From: Cylindrobasidium torrendii FP15055 ss-10 | Taxonomy: Eukaryota; Basidiomycota; Agaricomycetes; Agaricales; Physalacriaceae | Length of the DNA: 64,000 nucleotides | Reading direction: 5' to 3' | Assembly (NCBI GenBank): GCA_000934385.1 | Contig: KN880539.1 | Span: 1 to 64,000 of the forward strand | Shown: piece by piece, positions 1 through 10,114 of the stretch | How positions within the stretch are numbered: the stretch's first letter is position 1 | How the letters are laid out: each line of letters begins with the position of its first letter | Translations under genes and position numbers: made by a program | The notes under the pieces: generated by a model | What the model was told of the DNA's origin: nothing | Database searches by the model: none | Seen by the model: only the letters and a program-made list of their open reading frames with translations

Positions 1-281
1 AGTGTTGGAGATCGGCCAAACCTCGATCGAGTGGTTGACCGCTTTGGAAGGCGGGTCAAGCCACTCGAAGGTTAGAGGGCTCGACTACTAGGGCTTAGGG
101 TGGTGGTGAGGGTTATGGGCATCGCTTGGAGGCTAGGCCTCAAGCGTGCCAACGGTTTATGGTTTCCTCAGGTATATTACTTATGTCTTTCCCCTTGCAC
201 CACACGATACGGACGCCCAAGAGGGCTCGTGATTTATACGAGCCCTTCACCCTATCCATTACTACATATGTACAGTTCTAG
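1..281. other. Left edge: no gene, imperfect hairpins
   Basis: No coding region is supported here. Positions 28-42 and 51-67 form a near-perfect inverted repeat (cgagtggttgaccgc against gcgggtcaagccactcg) around an 8-base loop. A second imperfect palindrome lies near 122-145. The last part of the neighbouring sugar transporter should fall here if its final intron were short, but no matching frame was found on the minus strand. The stretch could be an insertion, a long intron or unrelated flanking DNA. Confidence 0.4.
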
Positions 282-1899
282 CTACGAGGCGGTATCGCTC
301 GAGTATATAAGGCTACTACTGTAATGGGAAATCCCGTCGTTCTGTTCCCCCATCTTCACCCTGCGCGATACACTACCAGTCTGATTGACAGGAAGCGGTC
401 CCCAACCCATCGAATAGAAACACACGTAGATGTAGAGCATTGCAGCCATGGCTTTGCTCGCTGCAGGCGGTGCACCTCCACTGGCAGCGGCAGCATCCGG
501 AGGGTGAGTCTTGAGAAGTGCGCCGACGATGAAGAAGAGGGTGCCCATTCCCAAGGATGAGATGAGTAGGGAGAGTTTGCGACCGAGGAGCTCGACGCCG
601 AAGAAGACGAAGATGGTGGTAGAGATGAACTTGACGATGCCATAGAGACCTGAGGCAAGGAGAGAATTCGTGTTTCCCTTGTAACCCTAAAATGATAGTC
701 AGTGCGGAGCAGCGGGTTAGAAGAAGAGAACAAACTATCGACTCGAAGATTTGAGGCGCGTAGTAGTTGACGCTGTTCTGACCCGACCACTGCTGCAGCA
801 GGAATATAACAAAAGCAATGACGAAGCGAATGAGGTTTCCCTTTCCTAAGAATGCTTCTCTCAGCCCGAGTCCTTCCCTCGCTGCGCGCTCTTCCTCGAT
901 GGCAGCTTCGATCTCGGCAATTTCGTGCAGGACGATGTGTGAGTCCACAGAGCGCCGACGCAGGTATGCCAGATTCTCGAGAGCCTCTTGTTTTCGACCA
1001 ACCGATGCTAGCCAACGTGGCGACTCCCTGACGGTTAGTAGGCCAAATGCCATCATGCCAGCGGGCACGAGCTGGAAGCCGAATGGAATGCGCCAGACGT
1101 TGACGCTCTCGGAAATATGCAAGCCAATGCCATCTGTGCATGGGTGAGCGGGCCGTAACAGAGCGAGGAAAACAGAACACACAGTTGATGAAGTAGGATA
1201 TCATGACACCGATGGCGACCATGATTTGGAACATCCCAGTGATGCGACCACGGACCTCTTTCGGTGCAGACTCTGACACAAAGGCCGGGGACACGGAGGA
1301 GATGCCGCCGATTCCAAAGCCAGAAATAACACGGCCCGCGTAGATGAGTGCAAGACCGTTTTTCGGGGAGTCCGCTATTGTGGTCAGGATCTACTGGTGG
1401 TTAGTGATGGAACCGCGCACTGGCCGAATGTACTACGCACGGCGCCGACGCAGAACAGCACGGAAAATACAAGGAGGGTCCATCTGCGTCCGATGCGTGC
1501 TGCAAATAGATAAGTCGAGCTCGAAGGATGCAAGGAGGACACTCACGAGAGACTGGGATGCTAGCTAAAGATCCGAAGAATGCCCCAGCTTGGAGGACTG
1601 AGACGACGAGTGAAGACACCTCGTTGACCGTGTCCTTGTCGGTCATGCCGAAATGCTTCTGGAAATATGGGTTGTTCACTACGCCTCCACCCACACCTCT
1701 GTAAACCCCTGTCAGCGTCGTCCCCTTCCTGAAAGTAGCGGTCGTACGTGTCGTATCCAAAAAGCACAATCCCCCAATACACCACAAAGGCGAGCCCTGC
1801 ATCCGTAGCTATCAATTTCTGTCCACTGTCGAGGAAGGTCGACTCACAGTAGACCCGAATGTTTTGGAAACGGCCCTCATAGTCGGCGGTGCGTTCCAT
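282..1899 (-). CDS. MFS sugar (hexose/quinate-type) transporter, C-terminus missing
   Basis: This is a plasma-membrane sugar/H+ symporter of the major facilitator superfamily. Visible landmarks, in order: FGYDTGVGGGVV after the first helix; GRRWTLL in the 2-3 loop; YAGRVISGFGIG; SESAPKEVRGRITG; PESPRWL-like RESPRWL after helix 6; a long cytoplasmic loop; QQWSGQNSVNYYAP in helix 7; and GWGPLP in helix 10. The start at 1899 puts a short tail before helix 1. Introns of about 50 nt are clear at 1847-1797 and 1747-1699, with further ones near 1440-1392 and 1185-1138. After GWGPLP (position 390) the family always continues with a WVYVSDIFPTR-like motif and two more helices. Here the frame instead runs into 35 unrelated residues and a stop at 282. 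It is either truncated by rearrangement or continues past the window through an unusually long intron. The family call is secure; intactness is not. Confidence 0.85.
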
Positions 1900-2460
1900 T
1901 GTGGGGAAAACTGTGGGGGAAGATGGGGGAGCGCAGCAACGTTCTGCCCGCAATCCTTTTCAACGAGGAGATGTGCCCGGTAAGTGGGAGGTACCAGGCC
2001 CGGGCGGACCGAGAGGTGGCATCCTTTCTTCGTCTTCGAATGCATGAATAGACTCTACAGATGCCGACGAGAGTTTGTCCGAGATTGACGAGAACTGGTG
2101 ATGTGAGAAAGTGGACTTTGCGATGAGGCCGTGAAGCTGCTGACAGACTTTACTTGCCTGAACCATGTAATACACGCGGTGAATGGACGACGGGACGGTG
2201 TCAAGCACCAGAATAGCGAGGAGGTTGCTCAATTTTCCCAGGCTTCGGAGAAAGTGAAGATGTAAAACGAGATCGCGAAGGGTTCGATTCCACAGCGGAC
2301 AGAGGCCGGACGAAGGAGAGAATGGACAGCGCGTGGTATAGTGCTAGAAATACACAAGGTAAGTCGAAGGCTTCATACAGGTCAGCAGGATATCTTTGGA
2401 GATAGAATATCAAAATCGAGTCCACCGTGTACGCCGTTGCGGACTCTAAGAACGGAGGCA
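1900..2460. other. Intergenic, weak reading frame on minus strand
   Basis: The stretch separates the sugar transporter start from the stop of the CCDC137-like gene. A minus-strand frame from about 2320 to 1960 reads as a helical peptide (LSNLLAILVLDTVPSSIHRV) followed by a Ser-rich, acidic tail. It has no convincing ATG or clean intron joining it to an upstream exon. It is recorded as possible coding sequence only. The rest probably holds the transporter promoter. Confidence 0.25.
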
Positions 2461-3235
2461 CTATAGCTCATTGTCCTTACTTCGACTCGCTTTCAGCTGG
2501 CGATATCGCTCTATGGCCTTTTCCCGCTCTTGTTCCATCATGACCTTCTGTGCCATGGAAAGTACACTCGTCTTCCCCATCTGTGTGACGCCTTTGGTGA
2601 ATTTTTGCGCCTTGATCTCAGGTGGTGCCATTGCAATGTCGTTCAGGCGCTTGGGCGCGGACGTTTTGAGTCGTTCAAACTCTTTAGGGCGGTCCGCATG
2701 TTTCGGTTTCGGCGGTGGAGGTGGTGAAGGCGATGGCGAACGAGCAGGCCGCTTCTTCGCATTCTTGGTCTTCTTCGCTTCGAGTTCATCCGTCTTGGCC
2801 TTTCGTGTGGTTGCTTGCGAGGATTGAACTGCCGTTCGCACAAGATGGCGCATGTCTTGTTCAATTCGCCTGAAAGATTGTCAGCTGCCGGCGAGAGGAA
2901 CCGGGAGCAAGAATTCGGACTTGTTAAAATGCTGCAACGATTCACCAGGCTGGATTTTCGGTGTTTCCACCTTTGTTTTCTTCTTCTTTCTCTCGGACTC
3001 TCCAGTATCTTCCGCCTTGCGTTTCTTCTGCCAATCCTGGCGGACACTCGCAGCATTCAGAACGCGGGCGACGGATTTTGGGATAGCTTCATGCTCAATG
3101 TTAGTTTTAGTAGGAGCTAGGTCGGATCCTCTAGCAAAGACTATTGTTCAGTAAACGCATGCTCGAATGAAATTTGGACCACCTTTCTTTAGCTTGCTGT
3201 TCGCGCACAGAGCGTTTCGCGCGTTTGTGAGGCAT
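2461..3235 (-). CDS. CCDC137-like basic coiled-coil protein
   Basis: This is a small, very basic, probably nuclear or nucleolar protein of about 220 residues. It starts MPHKRAKRSVREQQAKER, has a central segment PGESLQHFNKRIEQDMRHLV, a Pro/Ser-rich linker with KRPARSPSPSPPPPPKPK, and a conserved end around MAPPEIKAQKFTKG and MAQKVMMEQEREKAIERYRQLK. That order (basic head, 'ES..HFNKRI' block, proline linker, Lys-rich C-terminus) resembles the eukaryotic CCDC137 family. Two short introns fit: one after codon 18 and one after HFNK (acceptor near 2875). The ATG at 3235 faces the CstF-64-like gene across 138 bp. The biochemical role of the family in fungi is not established. Confidence 0.6.
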
Positions 3236-3373
3236 GGTCGTTCAAGAAAAAGCGATAGCAGGTCGGTCCGATGTCCCGAAATGATCAAGCGCGTAGCGTG
3301 CAAGGTCTCTTTCATTCCATCATCATCTCACGTATTCATTGCTCTGAGCACGAAATAGCAAAATTGGAATATC
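3236..3373. promoter_or_regulatory. Short divergent promoter
   Basis: Only 138 bp separate the start codons of the CCDC137-like gene (-) and the CstF-64-like gene (+). Both leaders and any core promoter must lie in this interval, so the two housekeeping-type genes are probably transcribed from one bidirectional, nucleosome-free region. No TATA box stands out. Confidence 0.5.
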
Positions 3374-4577
3374 ATGAGCAAAGTTGTATTTGGTGCGTCC
3401 CGCCTGTGGAATAACCTACTTTCCCGCTTACGTTCCATAAGTGGGCAATGTACCCTACAACATGACGGAGGTCGGCCATTTCGCCTTTCCTCTTGGTCCA
3501 AACTCATAGATGCCCAGGATGAACTCGTCCCGCATTTCCGGGAGGTGGGACAAGTTGTTGCACTGCGTCTGGTGTTCGACAGGGATACGGGCAAGCCAAA
3601 GGGCTACGGCTTTTGTGAATATGCTGGTGCGCATATATCCCTATTCCTGAGTCGCACCTTTCTGACCTCGGAACAGACCATGAGACTGCTCTTTCTGCTG
3701 TACGAAATTTAAACAATACCGATGTTGGAGGACGTTCTTTGCGTATTGATTTGGCCGACTCCGACCCATTTCTTGAGGGCAAGACCACCGTTCGGGGCGA
3801 ATTGACTGAGGCCGGTGGCGGTGAGCGCAACGGCAAGCGTGATGAGTTCGATGTCTTCTTGTCCTCGCTGCCAGCTGGCACGCCCATCCCGCTTGGAAAG
3901 AGCGCGACAGACCACATCACCCACACCCTTGCGCAAATGACCACTGCGCGGTCGATGGACGTTTTGGCACAAATGAAGGTGCGTGACCTCCCCGCCTGAT
4001 ATCCCCCTTTAACACTGTATCGACAGGCGTTCGTCATTACCCACCCAGAACATGCAAGAAAACTGCTCACGCATAATCCCCAACTCGCATATGCGCTCTT
4101 CCAATCCCTCTTCCTCAACCGCGTGACCGACCAGTCAGTGCTTACCAGAATGCTCGATTCCACCGGTGCTGCCGCTGCTGCTGCACAACCTGTTCAGCAC
4201 GCACCGCCGCCATCATCCTATTCCATGTATGGGCACCAACCGCCTCAACCCCAACAAAATATGTATAAGCAACAACCGTCGCGCGCCTCCATGCCCCCGC
4301 CATCTCAAGCGCAGAGCTCATACTACCGCCAAGGACCAACCCCAGTGCCTACGCCGCCCCAGCCGCCATCGCAAGCACCGCCTATCGCGAATGTAAGCGA
4401 AGACCAGAAGGTATTGCTCCGACAGGTGCTCAGTATGCCCGACGACAAAATTGCCGAGCTTCCTGAAAATGAGCGGGCGGCTATTCTGCAACTGGTACGT
4501 CCTCCCGCGTTATGTCTTTCTGTGGTGGTGCTGATGATGCTATTCAGCGCCAGCAATTCAGAGGCGTTGTATTATAG
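3374..4577 (+). CDS. Cleavage stimulation factor 64 kDa subunit-like (CstF-64/Rna15)
   Basis: This is a nuclear RNA-binding subunit of the mRNA 3'-end cleavage machinery; it recognises U/GU-rich elements and tethers CstF-77. Spliced, it gives an N-terminal RRM (about residues 4-85) with RNP2 VFVGNVPYN and RNP1 KGYGFCEYA, the sequence DHETALSAVRNLNNTDVGGRSLRID, then the hinge domain (HITHTLAQMTTARSMDVLAQMK joined to AFVITHPEHARKLLTHNPQLAYALFQ). A Pro/Gln-rich linker and the C-terminal three-helix domain (SEDQKVLLRQVLSMPDDKIAELPENERAAI, in two parts) follow. Total is about 310 residues. Five introns fit, including 3393-3441, one ending CCCAG before DELVPHF, and a last one that leaves a nine-residue final exon ending at the TAG of 4575-4577. 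The linker is much shorter than in animals, as in other fungi. Confidence 0.9.
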
Positions 4578-4780
4578 CCAGGTTCGGACTAGTGCATGAC
4601 TATTGTAGAAGACGACACCTCTGTACGCGCGATATTATTGGGACAATGAGATATGAGAATGAGACTGTCGCCCCAGGAGTTCGGACTTATGACTGTTACA
4701 CTGCGCGCCTCATCTATTCAAAGTATGTACACCAAGGTAAAGAGCGTCGTTCGGAACAGGCTCAAGCGCCTAGTGAACAG

Positions 4781-7268
4781 TTACGCAGCTCTGTGCCATT
4801 CGACGTATCTCTCGTTGAACGTACATCCATCCACAGTTGCCTAAAGACAGTCATTGAATGGTAAAACAAAGATTCCAATCGTACTCACCATGAGGTACCA
4901 ATGCTCCTCGTCTTTGACTTCGACTACCGCGTCAAACCTTGAGCCTAAAGGCGCATAGAGGCGCTGCAGTGCTCAGATCAGTAAAGGAGGGATTCAAAGG
5001 GTGCAAGATCGTACTGGGGGTACAATGGTATTTATCTGCCGCATCCTCAAGCCAGCCTTCCTCGCTGCCTTCGGAGCACCAAAACGGCCAAGGAATTCGA
5101 GGAATTCGCGAGAACTGTCGTGGAATGCGTCGATATTGTGCATGATATGTGAGATGTTTTCGTCGATGGTAGGACGGAGGCTTCCCATCATGTTTTTCGC
5201 GGATCGCATGAGCAGATCTTTGCTAAACTATTGGAAGGCGTCACTCGTGTGAGGTTGTCCATTAGAATGAGAACTCACGCCTGGAAGCTGCTTGTCCATG
5301 CGATCAAGCGAGCGACTGAACTTGTCTTTTGGGCTCAGACCACTTGCAGCGCTACCGGAAGTCGGTTTTTCCAAAGTCCAATTCATGAAGAGCCCAACGA
5401 GTGTGGCGTGAGGGTTCGTGGATCTGAGCAAAGGGCCAAAAGTGTCGAGGACGGGAGCGACTTTGCAGTAGTTGACGTCGACGATGTTCGAAACCTCAAT
5501 GCGGTCGAATGCTTTGGGAACTAGCGGTTCAGACGCCATAACTTTGGGGAGAATAAGGGCGTTGTCGTCGAACAAGGTGAACTTGACTTTAAAACGGCGG
5601 AGGCGTCGGGCGAATTCCATGAGTTGGTCTTTGATGTAGAAGAACCCTGCGCCAAGGATATCGGATTCGGGAACACCGTGAGCCTTTCCAGCTTCCAGTA
5701 TAGATTCCAAACTAATCGTAAAGGTTAGCGCGAGGAGGATAATGAGCAGATAAATCATGGAACGTACTCCCATCCATGCAAAGGGTTGGCTTGGTCGCTG
5801 AAGTTCAGGTTGATCTGACCGCGCTCGTCCTGGTGAAAGAACCAGCTATTCGGAATGTTGTGGTGAGCGTTGACCTCTCCAAAAGGCAATACGAGGCCAT
5901 GTGCGCGCCATCTCGCTGCGGCGAGTCTATGGGATGGCTTGAGCTTGGCATAATACCGATGCGCGTAGTCGACTCGTTCTGGTGTATTCATCACCGCATT
6001 GAAGGCATTGCTAGCGTCAGTTGGTTGGAGATCGCTGTTCACTATATTCTTGCCCAGGACTCCCCAGGTTTCACGGTCGAAGTGGCATTGCAAGGTAGAG
6101 GTGGCGGTCAGTTTGAGTGGGACGTCGGGGTTTGGGATAAGCTTTGTGATCTGCCGAGTAATGTGATACGCGACATCGTTGATATACGACTGGGGCTGGA
6201 AGATTGAGTACCAGAGATGGAGAGCGTGCTCGCAGGCCGTTTCCTGGATGCATTCATGAGTTTCGCTGAAGTCGTGACCTATTGAGCTTGAACGACTGAC
6301 CGTATCAAGAGTTTCGATGGTGGTCAAGATGAGAAGAATAATGAGGTTACGGGCCATTATGAATGGGTTGAAGTCGTTCAGTACGATAGAAAGTTCGCCT
6401 GAATAATCGTCTGGGAGCTCGTTGACTGTACGAATGACATTCCTAAGGTCTCCGCATGCTGTCGAAGGAGATATAGCGAGACATATCGTCCTACGGCGAA
6501 TACGTACCTGCAAAAAGCAGAGAAAAATCGCGCGCGCTGTCCAAGCCCTCATTATGAGCCAGGTTCAAGATGTCGACGGCGGGCATATTTCCCCAGCTAT
6601 CAAATGGTCATCAACCTGAGGCATAGCAGAGCTACCGACGTACAGAATCATGCCGAAGCCAAACTGGGTGTGACTTTCCGTAGCGGTGATGAAGGAAGGA
6701 ATTCTCCCTTCAAGAATCCAGTCCGGTTTCCATATCTCCGAGTTCAAGATATTATTGCAGTCTTTGAGGTCAAAACAAGGTCAGGAAGTTCGAAATTCGA
6801 ACACAGCCGTGCATGGGCCGCACCTCGTTTGTGCTGACGCCAATGCTGCATTTGACAAGCATGGCCGCAATACTTCACAAGCTTGCACTCGGAGCACGCA
6901 CGAGTTCCTGCTTTATTGCAGAACCTTCTTTCGCGTAGGTTGTAGTTTGCGCAAGAAATTATGCCGATCGGCGGGGGATACTTCGAGCCTCGTGTTCGAC
7001 TGGCGCCTTGAGCGGCACTGGTAGAATTTTCGAGGATGGAGCCGTAATCTAACCCATGCTTTTGAAGCACGTCGTGGAAGCTCTTTGACTCTTTGTCGAG
7101 CTCGGCGATGCGTGGATCCTTCGGTGTGTTCGCTGACGGAAGCAGGGTGCAAAGGCGAGGGTCTTGGTTGCGGTCGGAAGTGTCCAGGAAGCGCAATGCT
7201 GCCGCCTTTTTGTCTTCGTGCAAGGTCAGGCTGGATAGCAATTTATCGAGCTCGAAAATGTTATCCAT
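4781..7268 (-). CDS. MYND zinc finger / DUF4470 protein
   Basis: This is a multi-exon gene of about 700 codons. The N-terminus (from ATG 7268, MDNIFELDKLL) leads into a complete MYND zinc finger around residues 105-150: CANYNLRERRFC, CSECKLVKYC, CQMQHWRQHK and a final DC. The conserved segment GNMPAVDILNLAHNEG and LLFAACGDLRNVIRTVNEL follows, which is the DUF4470 signature of basidiomycete MYND proteins. A long helical C-terminal region runs through 5.2-6.2 kb. The final exon reads ATVDGCTFNERYVEW and stops at 4781-4783. MYND fingers mediate protein-protein contacts; the substrate or partner of this fungal family is unknown. Introns are short, for example one between LLFA and CGDLRN. Its 3' end converges on the CstF-64-like gene with about 200 bp between them. 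Confidence 0.8.
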
Positions 7269-9005
7269 GGTGGTACGTGGAAGGGATAGGAAAAGCGGGA
7301 ATAAGACGATGGCGCAGTAGGCGCTCACTGGGCGCTTACTTAGCCATAGACTTTACTTCTAGTGGCGGGCATGCGCTCATTTATGCTCGAGTGTCGGCGT
7401 TTTACTGCACATACCGAACACATCCTACAACTAAGCCTCAAGAACTCACAAATAGAGCATCACACTTACCGGCTCGTTGCGCTATCAAATTAGAGCATTG
7501 AGTAAAACGACGGTACAGCCTGGATACCTCCTTCAAGCTACTTTTTCTTGGCCTTGTGGACACACGATTTCACTTGTACTCTCCCACGTTCCATCTGCGT
7601 CTCGTGACGATCCTACTAGGAATGGAACTCTAGGCTTCATTGATCATTGCTCACTATGGGATCTCCAATGATTCTCCATACTCCAGATACTCTCTATCGG
7701 CCCGCTATCCCTCTATTCCAGATGCAATCAACATAGAAACCGAAGTAAAGTCTGTACAGATACCGAACCAAACAAGGTGTATGTGATCCCACTCGTAGTC
7801 TAGGAAGGCCATTCTCATGCCCGAGGGGACAAGATATATCACACGAAGCCCCAGAGTATGAAAGTTCTTACTCCTCTCAGCGCCAGCACACGTTGAAATC
7901 GGGGGCCCACAATTTCCAAAAGCAACTTCGGCCCAGTTGATCGGCCATCAAAAAGCCCCCGCCCCTCGAGTTCAACCCCGTCACGCGGCTCCTTCTTCCC
8001 ATGGCCCCCCTCCACATTGCACTACATCCCAGAACAGAAACAAGGGTGAAGGGGAAGGGGTGGCGTATATCCGACTGCAAAGATAAAGTAAAAACTCGGT
8101 CGAAGCCGTGGGGATTCTCAATTTTCTGAATCGTGGGCCGTCCGCGATCCGGATTTGAATCAGTTCCATCTCAGACATTGTTGTGAAGCTGCTTCCTGCG
8201 AACAAGCGACATCCGTTTTTTAATGCCTATGTGCCAAGTATATACGCTTGTACCCTCCAATCTATACGCTTGTACCCTCCAGTCTCAACTCGGAAGAAGA
8301 AGGACAAGGAAATCGTCGGCGTATCCTACATTGAAACCTCGGAAATCATGCATGTATGTATGTATGCATGCCGTATCTTGTGTCCTTACGCAAGCTGTGA
8401 GGGGGAAAGACCCTCTACATCATGCGGAGCTTTCGGACTCCCTTGGGAACTCCAACAGCGTCGTGTCCACCATCATATCCACTGACTGACAGGAAACACG
8501 GAGAGTGTCATCGTCAACTATCAAGTCCATTGCACAATGGGCTACCTCACCGCCCACAGCCTAGTTTCTGAGCCCAGTCTCCAAGGCTCACTAAGAAGGA
8601 TCTGCATCTTGCGGACAAGGTGGCCGGGAGAAGAGGGAGAGGGTCTCACAAACCAGCCCCGGCCTCGAACCTCCCAATTCACACACGAAGTACCCCGAAA
8701 ATCTGTGGGAACCGAAGTATCATCCCACACACAAAAAACGAAGCTTCGTTCGGGTGGATGCAGACGTCCGACGACGCCCACGACACTAAACAATACATAG
8801 ATGATGAAAAGATCATGGGCAAATCGCAGACTACGTGTACTATCAACGACATGGTAAAAGAATGGGCTTTATGTGACGAAATTATTGTAAGGCAGACAAG
8901 GCGCTACGACAGCAGATACAGTAAAGTATAAAGTACAATTCCAATATGGTGGAACAAACGTGGAATCCGACAACATAAAAACCAATGTAAAAACCCAAAA
9001 AAGTC
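7269..9005. other. Intergenic 1.7 kb
   Basis: No gene is supported. It should contain the promoter of the MYND gene (left) and the 3' UTR of the zinc-finger factor (right). A 22 bp tandem duplication lies at 8241-8284 and a short (ATGT)n tract at 8347-8370. Small frames on both strands lack family similarity or splice logic. Confidence 0.4.
8241..8284. repeat. 22 bp tandem duplication
   Basis: Two head-to-tail units, 8241-8262 and 8263-8284, share tatacgcttgtaccctcca and differ at one position. It is a minor local repeat with no coding context. Confidence 0.8.
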
Positions 9006-10114
9006 CTAATGGTGCACCCACCGGGTACCACCTTGCGCAACAGGGCACTTGTGGTTCCCGAGGGTCTTTGCGGTGGAGAAAAAGCGGCCACAAGCCTCGC
9101 AGGAGAACTCGCACACCTTGTTGTGCTTTGCAACCTCGTGGCGCAGACGATCGTGCTGCCTGGAGAATCGCTCGCCACAGCCGAGCGTGCACAGGAAGGA
9201 AACACGGGGCTTGGGCTTGTGAGCCTGCATGTGAACCTTGAGCGTGTATTGGCTGGTGAAACGGCGTAGGCAGCCTGAGACGAGGCAGGGGTGACGGCGG
9301 CGAGACGAGTCCTCGTCGACAGTCTTGGGCGCTTGTTTTGTTGTGGAAGCAGAAATGGGCATCGGGGATACCGGCTCGGGTGACAAAGAGGGGGTCGATG
9401 AGGCATCCGTTGGGCAGTAGTGCTCCATATGATGATGAGTCTGGAGAGACTGGCCAAATTGCGCATCGAAAACGTTCGTTGATACGTCGGTTCCAGCAGA
9501 GGAGAAAGTGACTGGTGAAATCGGGTTAGCCGGATGCGACGCTGCAGCCAGGGGATACGAACGATCAGGGCTAGTCTCGGTGTACGGTGACCAGGACTCT
9601 GGGCCTGCTAGATGGCCGAAATACGACGCCGCCGCTGCGTGCGAGGAGGGAAGACCATGCTCGTGCGACCAGGGAGATTGGTTGTAGTAGTCTGACTGGG
9701 GATAAGCAGGCAGCCACGCGGATGCTGGCTGGGACGGACCATAGTCTTCGGCGGGCGGGGCTTGATAGAATGGCATCTGGAGCGACACTGGTGGGGATCA
9801 GCAGGTGGAAAACGAACAGAGGGGGAGGGACGCACTCGGTGGCTGGTGCTCCTGCTTCACATGCGCTTGATCCCACGAGGACGTCGAGGCGTAGTTGTCG
9901 ACGTAGCCTTGTATGCGTGAGAAAAAAAGGAGTATTCGTGGGCGGTAAGCGCACCTTCATACGCGTACTCGTCGTGGTGGAACTGAGGGGCTATTGGGTG
10001 GTGGCCGTTGGCGACATCCACGACGTAGGGGAACGAATCTGCACGGCGATCAGCTCGCGAGGACGAAAAGAGTTGTGTGCGGAGGCGCGCACCGAAGTTG
10101 TTTTGGAAGGTCAT
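9006..10114 (-). CDS. C2H2 zinc-finger transcription factor
   Basis: This is a predicted DNA-binding regulator of about 330 residues. Start is ATG 10114 (MTFQNNFGARLRTQLF). Exon 1 ends after HHDEYAYE, a short exon reads GYVDNYASTSSWDQAHVKQE, and the last exon carries the rest. The middle is low-complexity and rich in Ser, Pro, Tyr and His, as in activation or disordered regions. The C-terminus holds three fingers: CLVSGCLRRFTSQYTLKVHM with a following QAH; CTLGCGERFSRQHDRLRHEV with AKH; and CEACGRFFSTAKTLGNHKC, which ends in Cys (C2HC). Both introns carry clear GT..AG ends of 45-50 nt. The gene faces KRE6 across an unusually long 4.9 kb gap, common upstream of developmental regulators. The target genes cannot be read from sequence. 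Confidence 0.85.

Noticed and set aside
1..281. Solo LTR or other transposon end
   Set aside because: Hairpins are present but no terminal repeat pair, target duplication or coding remnant can be shown at the window edge.
2230..2310. Possible tRNA: ggttcgattcc resembles a B box
   Set aside because: The T-stem does not pair (aaggg against ccaca) and no A box or acceptor stem is found at the right distance.
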